A stretch of 64,000 nucleotides of DNA from Syngnathus acus (taxonomy: Eukaryota > Chordata > Actinopteri > Syngnathiformes > Syngnathidae). Both the position numbers and the translations under genes were made by a program. Positions within the stretch are counted from its first letter, which is position 1; each line of letters begins with the position of its first letter. The DNA is taken from contig NC_051100.1 in assembly GCF_901709675.1 (NCBI RefSeq), positions 3,844,001 through 3,908,000 of the forward strand, given 5' to 3'. The notes under the pieces were generated by a model. That model saw only the letters and a list, made by a program, of their open reading frames with translations. It ran no database searches and was not told the origin of the DNA. Below, in pieces: positions 44,140 to 64,000 of this stretch.

Positions 44140-46314
44140 GTACTCAACTCTCTTGAAGAAAAAGTAATACATAAATGTTTTCTTTTCTTTTTTTTTTTTA
44201 TCTTAAACTATACAAAAGTTATTTTACATCAATATTTAGCAGTCACATGGTCCACATGCTTGTGTTAGGTAAATAGGAGGAGCACGATTGAAATCTCTCC
44301 TGCCGGTATGCTGCAATTGTAATCTCGTGATCGCACATGCCGTACGTGACATTTTGTCGTGTTTTTACACCATCCAAAACTATAAATGATTTGTATTTTT
44401 TTATGGAAATGTACAAATTAGGAAAGGTGTCATGTCGCGTTATTTATTTTTCAATTACATATGTATGCGCTAGAAGGGTTTGTCATTTAAATATTTACTC
44501 TACTGTATTAGCATAGGTGCTGCTATATTTATGAGTCTACATCGCTTCCTGAGTTGTGCATGAATTCAGGTTATATTATCGTAGATCTGTTGCATATTCG
44601 TGGGCAAAAATGTAGGACAAAGAAACAAGATAGTAAGACACATTAATCAATATTTATAACCTTTGCTTTCTCCTCGGGATATAACAGAAATCAATAAATA
44701 AGCTTAAGTAAATGTTGAGATGTAACGACAGAAGGAAAAGAAACTTGTCACATTTTCTACTGCAAAGCTAAGCGGAACATTGCTTAGTAATAAATGACAA
44801 GTCAAAGAAAAATCAAAACAGCCACGGTTAGCCTTTTGATTCGAACTATTGTGCAACTTTTTTTTTCCCCCCTAAAGAAACGTTGCTCATGCTTACGGCT
44901 AACTGCTCGCTTCCCTGTAATCATCCCAGATCAGACGTTTGACTACGAGGTGAACGACGCACTCATGAAGTACTTCAATCTCTGCCCCAAGTTTCTGAAG
45001 GAGGTTGTCAACAACCCTTTAGCCCTATCGGAGGTGGACGAGTTCAAAAAGGGGCCGGAGATGAGGAGGGTCCGGGAGAAGATAGCGAACCAACTCAGAG
45101 TCCCCGCCAAGAACATCACAGCCGGTCAGTGGTTTGATTTCAGGTTAAAGATGTTCAGAGTTTTCACGGCTGGCTCATCTCATTTCTTCGCAGACATGGC
45201 CGACGCCGCAATGAACCTTTGTGCTTATGAGTTGGCCATCAAGAGCATCAACTCTCCCTGGTGTCAGAGCTTGGATGAGGATGACGCAATGGTATGGCGC
45301 TATAATATTCCGTTGCTGCACCATATTGGAGATCGGATGACGGTGGACTCCTACTTTTGAAAGTTGAGCACCATTTTTCTGGAGGAACTAATGTAAATGA
45401 AGTAAGGTTTTACATTGCCAGCAGTGCAGTTAGCTAGCTAGCTAAAATAGCTTTCAATTTTCAGCGGGGGCAAGGCGGACTGAGGGTCTCATCAGCTTGA
45501 GCTTCCAGTGAAATTATTGGCCCACTAAAACGACAATTTCATTATCAGCTTTGTTAACACAAGCCGCCATTATTCACATCACAAAAGATGTTTTTGCGTC
45601 GAAGCTGAAGTTCAAGCTCGGGTAGCTTCGTAGACTTAACGTAAACGACTTGACATCATGTTTTGCGTCAACAGATTGTGGAGTATGCGAATGACTTGAG
45701 GCAATTCTGGAAGAGAGGCTACGGTCATGAAATTAACAGAAAGTCCAGCTGTATTCTTTTCCATGATGTCGTCAGTCGCCTGGACAAAGCAGTCAGCGAA
45801 ATGAAGTAAGTCAAATCTCAGTCGACAGACGCGAGTATCTTTCAAAGTAGAGAGGCTAAAGTGGTGCCTTGACTTGGCAATTTAAATGTATAATTCAAAA
45901 CAATTTAGGTCCGGCCAGCAGGTGACCGAAGTCGTGACCATCCAAATAGGCCACGGGGAGACACTTCTTCCACTGTACACCCTCCTGGGCTTTTTCAAGA
46001 ACGACGAACCCCTGCTGGCGTCAAACTACGACTCACAGCGCCAACGCTCTTTCCGGACTAGCCTCGTGCTACCGTACGCGGCTAACCTGGTGCTAGCGCT
46101 GTACGACTGCGGAGGAGGAGACTTTAGATTGCAGCCGCTAATCAATGAGCAACCGGCGAGGTTCCCTGGTTTGACTGAGAATCAGCAGGCGTCCATGCCG
46201 CTCTATAAAGACGTCAAAGAACACTACAAGGAACTGATCCAAGGCTGCGACTTTGAGACGGAGTGTGAACTTTTTGGTAGACCTAATCGATATTTAATTA
46301 AGGAGGGCTTGTAG
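43563..46314 (+). CDS. minpp1: minpp1, multiple inositol-polyphosphate phosphatase (gene span, complete CDS)
   Basis: MINPP1 is a clade-2 histidine phosphatase that removes phosphates, especially the 3-phosphate, from InsP6, InsP5 and InsP4, and is normally held in the ER lumen. Five exons (43563-44139, 44930-45124, 45194-45291, 45675-45805, 45909-46314) join in phase to 468 residues; human has 487. A hydrophobic signal sequence spans residues 4-24. The catalytic RHGTRNP motif is at 80-86 (RHGTRYP in human). The second catalytic motif is HGE at 349-351 in place of the usual HAE; the Glu is retained. A possible N-glycosylation site is Asn59. The C-terminus, LIKEGL, lacks the SDEL/KDEL-type ER-retention tetrapeptide of mammalian MINPP1. 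The protein is clearly diverged from human, so it may be one of two teleost copies. An upstream in-frame ATG at 43506 would add 19 residues; 43563 is preferred because it places the signal sequence at the N-terminus. Confidence 0.93.
44930..45124 (+). CDS. minpp1: minpp1 coding exon 2
   Basis: Starts after ATCCCAG (DQTFDYEVNDALMKYF) and runs through EFKKGPEMRRVREKIA to NITA. The end is placed at GCCG/GTCAGT because human MINPP1 continues directly with an Ala-Asp at this point and the intervening 69 nt has no counterpart there. Confidence 0.88.
45194..45291 (+). CDS. minpp1: minpp1 coding exon 3
   Basis: 98 nt encoding DMADAAMNLCAYELAIKSIN, SPWCQSLDEDDAM. The acceptor is TTCTTCGCAG and the donor ATG/GTATGG. 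It aligns with the human segment ending SPWCDVFDIDDAK. Confidence 0.9.
45675..45805 (+). CDS. minpp1: minpp1 coding exon 4
   Basis: 131 nt encoding IVEYANDLRQFWKRGYGHEI through LDKAVSEM and two bases of Lys. The donor is AA/GTAAGT. Confidence 0.92.
45909..46314 (+). CDS. minpp1: minpp1 coding exon 5 (C-terminus)
   Basis: Begins after AATTTAG and encodes SGQQVTEVVTIQIGHGETLL, with the second catalytic motif, through LPYAANLVLALYDC to the end CELFGRPNRYLIKEGL, stop TAG at 46312-46314. No SDEL or KDEL ending. Confidence 0.93.
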
Positions 46315-46357
46315 TTGCTACAAACGCCTAAAAAATACAAGCTTGCAACACGTGTAA

Positions 46358-46363
46358 AATAAA
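46358..46363 (+). terminator. minpp1: Candidate poly(A) signal of minpp1
   Basis: AATAAA lies 44 nt downstream of the stop codon, with a second AATAAA near 46447. The 3' UTR would be very short if the first is used. Confidence 0.45.
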
Positions 46364-46899
46364 TCAATATATAGACCAAAAATGTTCAATTTTAATGTAT
46401 AAAGTGTCAACTTTTTTTTTTACTTAGTGTAGTTACAAAAGGATCAAATAAACGAATAGGGATGAACGGTAATAAGAATCACATACGTCAACCAATACAA
46501 CTGTGCCTTGAGATTAATTTAATTTGTTACATAAAAAATATTCTGATGTACTGTAGTTTGTACTAATGCTGCAAACCAATTCATGGTGCTGTTCCTTTTG
46601 GTGTGCCTGCCTTTGCCACTATGAGGCAGTAAATACTCTTCACCACGGTGATTACATTATCTCTTTATTTGAACCAAGGAATATCCCACAAGCTTCATGT
46701 TCCTAAATTGAAAGCAACACTTCTGTAAAATATGACACTTTGCTCAAATGTACACATTTGTCTGAGGCGTCAATAATGAAGTAGTTCACCCTTTAATTGC
46801 TTAGAACTGCTTGTATCTACATGTTTCTGTCATGGCAAAAAGAAAAGATCATCAGGGTCACTTTCACTGTTTGGGATGTGTAAAGGAATTTCTGCAATG

Positions 46900-47614
46900 C
46901 CAGTTCATGACGTCATCGGGTGAAAACGCAAGTGTCTTGAGGGGATGACAACACCGACTTGTCGACTCTCTCTCTCTTTTAAATGCTTGTTTTTATGGGG
47001 GTTTCGTGTCCTTCGTGACGTTAGCTAATGTTTTGCGACCACCGTGACGACGTTTTTAACTTGAAGTAGATACATTTTTGTATTTTAACGCACGAGAGTC
47101 CATCGTTAGCTAGTCGTGGATGCTAATAGTCGAGCTAGCTGGAGGGTAAATGTTATCGCCCGCGGCGGTCGACCCCATAAAATTGTTCTTTTTAAAATAC
47201 TCTGTCGGGAGAGAGTCCAAATTAGTCCCGTAACGAAATGTTACACCCAGCTTCCGTTGTGAAAGAGGCGTAAATTAAGTGGCTTGTACCCCAACTTTAT
47301 TGTGGTGTTGCCGGGTTTGAGGGGGTTCCGCCGGCCCAGTCGTGTCGTTCCACTCTGGCATTGGCTCACTAACTTGGGCTAAATTATGTGTGGAGGAGGG
47401 AGGAGAAAGGCAAGCTGGAGGCTGGGCCAGCCAGCGGAATGCTACGTGTCTTGGAGGCCCTTTTTAAAGCCCCCCCTCGTCGCCTTTGGTGACCGGAGAC
47501 CCCCCTAAAAAAAAGTTAACGACAACCGACTTGCAGCATCATTCCAGGCCCCGTGAGCCAAGCGCAGCGAGCCCGGTGTCCAGCAGCCCATCGGCGACGT
47601 CGCCCTCGTCTGAA
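46900..47614 (+). promoter_or_regulatory. papss2: Probable papss2 promoter and 5' UTR
   Basis: A full CRE palindrome TGACGTCA is at 46908-46915, with TGACGT/TGACG half sites near 47018 and 47050. CpG-containing sequence then continues to the ATG. The reading frame upstream of the ATG is open but holds no other ATG, so 47615 is the start. Transcription start not resolved. Confidence 0.45.
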
Positions 47615-54741
<7,127 letters not shown>

Positions 54742-55277
54742 GCCAGCACCAAGCTGTCCTACTACTGCAAGACAATGACAAGGTTATTCTCAGATGGTGT
54801 GCTGAAGTTTTAGGACCAATTTAAGAAGTAAAGAGGTACTGTAACTCACATGGGCCGAATCAAAGTACTTTTTAAGTAAGTGGAGCACATTCCTTTTAAG
54901 CTTGTCCGATTTATCATTCCATTATGCAGTTGCGCTCCCTTGCCAATTTTATTATGTTTGAGCCCGACTTTTAAGATAAAATATTTGGAACTGTCTTAGT
55001 ACTCACAGAAGATTATTTAGTCTACCAAATAAAATGGCAAGTGATGCTATGATTTTTTTTTTTTATCCATAAGTAACACAAGAATCTAATCTATTTTTAA
55101 CTTTGAAAACTGATATTTCCTATAGTATCTGAAGGATACATGGGGAAACTTAATCATTCCATATTTTAATATATTTTAAGACTCATGTTTATTTTTATTC
55201 AGTGAATGAAATGCCATCATGACCTAAAGTGCCTCAAGTTTATATTACACAAGCGCTAATGTCTCCTGTCTCAGTAC

Positions 55278-55283
55278 AATAAA
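55278..55283 (+). terminator. papss2: Candidate poly(A) signal of papss2
   Basis: AATAAA 537 nt downstream of the stop. Other candidates are near 55026 and 55581, so the 3' end is not fixed. Confidence 0.4.
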
Positions 55284-56933
55284 GCTTGCAAGTGCTTTTT
55301 CCACCCTCCACTTATAACTTGCAGCTAAGAGAAGCTCAAACATTCTCATGAAGAAATTGGCTAAAATTATGATTTTTACCACGGGATATGTGTCAGTAAA
55401 CTAGCTGTTACGTCATTATCACTGACTGTAATTTATATTTCAATAGGTATGTTGATTCAAAAATACTTATTGTTTCCCAACAAGGTCTTATTGAGTAGGA
55501 GGAATGTCTTGCATTGCTGTAAAAGTGGGCATTCAAACGCTAGCATTAAGAGGTGGAAGGAGATGTGAATGTAAAATGCAGTAATAAATAAACCTATTTG
55601 TTAATATCAATCATTCTGTAGTCTATTGTGTTTTATAACATTTCAATGTCTGAGTTTGCAGAAACGCAATGGCGCCCTCTGTTGGCTCAAACTGATACAG
55701 GCACAATTCCAAAGGCTGTTAAATTGTCCAGGGGGTCCGCAGTTTACGATGCGATTACGGAAATTAAGAAATGTACTTAAAAGGTTAAGAAAATGTTGTC
55801 ATCCTGCAAATAACGTACTGTTATTGATATAAGGCGTGACTAGTGATGGACCATGCCTCATTATCCCATACATTTAGTCGTAATTTTTATTCCATTTGAG
55901 TTAAAGGATTTTCTTCAGTCTAAAAAGTTTGGACATCTCTGTTCTACACCGGTGATGCTTCCTCAGCCACCCTAATAGGTTAAAGATACTTAGGAGGTGT
56001 TTGGATTCATTTGTTTGCCTAACGGTTAATTCAGCCAGTCATTAAGCTCCGTGCCGGGCTCAAAGCGGATTGAGCCTTCTGATGAGAACAACCATCTTCT
56101 CCTGCAAGAAGCTGATTTTTAATTAGCCTTACATGGGATCAGATCATTTAATCTGTGATGTTCCAGGTAACCCAATTTTCAAATCTGCTGAGCTGCACTG
56201 CCTGGGACTTAATAAAATCTCCCAACTACGGCGCGGCCGACATGTCGTGTTACAAAGGAACGACAAGGACAGCTGTTGAAGTAAATCTCTCAGAATGTGG
56301 CGCACACTTGCTGGGGGTGGAATTCTGGAGTGTAACCTAATTCAATCCACATTCACGTTGTTTGACATGAATGTTGATGATCACTGTGATTCTTAAATAA
56401 GCCATAATGACAGTTATTTAAAAATAGAAAAATTGTGTGTGTATTGTGTTGCTTTCTTTGTTTCAAATGCAGGCTGTGTCCAGATGTGATTTTGCATTGG
56501 ACCACATAGTCATCATGGATTCTACATGCGTTTCTGATTGAACATCATGAAAAGCTTGAGGATGCGAAATTTGAACCCCACGTGAAAGTCTTTGAAACTC
56601 GCAGAAATATAAATTCCGCACATCTGTATATTACAACTCATATATAAGTGAACGCAAATGATGCAGCAACATGGAGAAAACAATATAAAAATGCTCTCAT
56701 GCTTAAAGAGGCGGTTTCAGGATCTTCAGTTTCATAGGCTGGATCTCTGGTTTACTGCAAAGCCAACATTCATCAAATACAGTATATTAATATTAAGATA
56801 ATCAAGTTCTAAGAGCAAATATTTGGTGCACTGATTTAATGTCAATCCTGGCTGATTATGGTTGAGAGTTGAGGACGAAATGAAAAATAGGTATCTGAAA
56901 TTGGATTCACAATACACATGAATGGGGAAAAGG

Positions 56934-56988
56934 TGACGTCATTGTTCTAAAGTGGAAGTGACGTTGCAGCTCTGTCGTTTTGACGTCA
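56934..56988. promoter_or_regulatory. pten: Cluster of CRE/ATF motifs upstream of pten
   Basis: Two perfect TGACGTCA palindromes (56934-56941 and 56981-56988) flank a GTGACGTTGC half site at about 56959, all within 55 bp and about 0.6 kb upstream of the conserved pten leader. Confidence 0.55.
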
Positions 56989-57534
56989 TAGACACAGTTC
57001 AAACTGTTCAAAGTGTAAATACGAATGAAAGACGTTGTTGGTATCAAAAAGGATAAATCCAGATTGTCAAATGTAGCGTTTTTATGGTGAATCTGCTTGC
57101 CATAACTCCGCTGTGTCCACCGATGTCAGGTGATTGTTTATAATAAAATATAATTCAATCAGAAACAATTTACTGTCATTTAAAGTGAGAATGAAATATT
57201 ACCTCGTCATTAAAATAAATATTTTCCCTTATTTTAATATATAAAGCGACTCAGTTGTGAGCAGGGGGAAAAAGCGCGAAAAAAAGTGACATTTTATGTG
57301 AGAAACTTCCCTAATTATAGTCACACGTGATCACTTTGACAGAAGGGAGCCGTCGTGTGCGTACCTCTCGTATCCTTCCGCCGCGATCATATAATAACAG
57401 ACTGTATTCCTCCTTTCTTTTCAAATATTGTTCTATATCACAATTAAGACTATATCATTATTTGTCAAATTTAGCTCTGGTCAAATAATCTTGTAATAGT
57501 CCGAATGAATTAAACTGAGGGACTACATGGCGAA

Positions 57535-64000
<6,466 letters not shown>

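Larger units (their letters stand above)
54742..57534. other. papss2 3' UTR and papss2-pten spacer
   Basis: About 2.8 kb. The left part is papss2 3' UTR and the right part is pten promoter territory. No exon of atad1, the gene found here in human, was recognised on either strand. A CTCF-like motif is at 55669-55688 (minus) and CRE motifs cluster at 56934-56988. Confidence 0.6.

Noticed and set aside
43503-44147. 214-codon minus-strand ORF opposite minpp1 exon 1
   Set aside because: Antisense shadow; the plus-strand frame carries the histidine phosphatase motif.
44794-45360. Treating 44794-45360 as one continuous coding exon of minpp1
   Set aside because: The left end runs into intron 1, and the 69-nt insert has GT-AG borders with no counterpart in human MINPP1; the right end passes a clear donor at 45292.
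47486-47614. N-terminal extension of papss2 upstream of MSGVKK
   Set aside because: The frame is open but has no ATG, and the family starts at MSG.

Overview
This is a vertebrate nuclear genome window, almost certainly from a teleost fish. It carries intron-bearing genes with GT-AG splice sites, very compact introns, CA and TA microsatellites, and relics of fish-type transposons (hAT, Tc1-like, SINE-like, LINE tails). No prokaryotic operon, phage, plasmid or CRISPR content was seen, and the species cannot be named from sequence alone.

Five protein-coding genes were reconstructed exon by exon, with every splice phase checked. From left to right they are: prkg1 (cGMP-dependent protein kinase 1, minus strand, 5' part only, with both the alpha and beta alternative first exons and the shared second exon); sgms1 (sphingomyelin synthase 1, minus, complete coding region of 405 aa in five exons); minpp1 (multiple inositol polyphosphate phosphatase, plus, complete, 468 aa in five exons); papss2 (bifunctional PAPS synthase, plus, complete, 614 aa in twelve exons); and pten (lipid phosphatase, plus, exons 1-5 only, running off the right edge after residue 164). 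In human these genes all lie on chromosome 10 but in two separate blocks (PRKG1/SGMS1 and MINPP1/PAPSS2/PTEN). Here they sit within 64 kb, and atad1, which lies between PAPSS2 and PTEN in human, is not seen.

Layout: 1-9217 is prkg1 intron with no recognisable exon 3. 9218-18729 holds prkg1 exon 2, the beta first exon and the alpha first exon, with a divergent pair of CTCF-like motifs and an unusual ACTAGT-rich dyad array between the two alternative promoters. 18730-30520 is an intergenic stretch with an 864-bp CA microsatellite, several transposon relics and possible conserved non-coding blocks. 30520-34551 is sgms1 with a probable 2-kb 3' UTR. 34552-43562 is the divergent sgms1/minpp1 spacer, including a promoter-like cluster with two TCTCGCGAGA-type boxes. 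43563-46314 is minpp1 and 47615-54741 is papss2. 54742-58219 is the papss2 3' region and the pten promoter/5' UTR. 58220-64000 is the first half of pten.

The genes do not form a pathway. They are neighbours by chromosome history, although minpp1, pten and sgms1 all act on phosphoinositide, inositol-phosphate or sphingolipid metabolism. I found no new multi-gene system. The most interesting points are: a minpp1 copy without the usual C-terminal ER-retention tetrapeptide and with an HGE instead of HAE motif; a 69-nt in-frame minpp1 intron that can be read through; a four-codon upstream ORF in the pten leader that appears conserved with human; an in-frame stop that rules out a mammal-length PTEN-alpha extension; clustered CRE motifs upstream of pten; and a hAT MITE with a perfect 8-bp target duplication.
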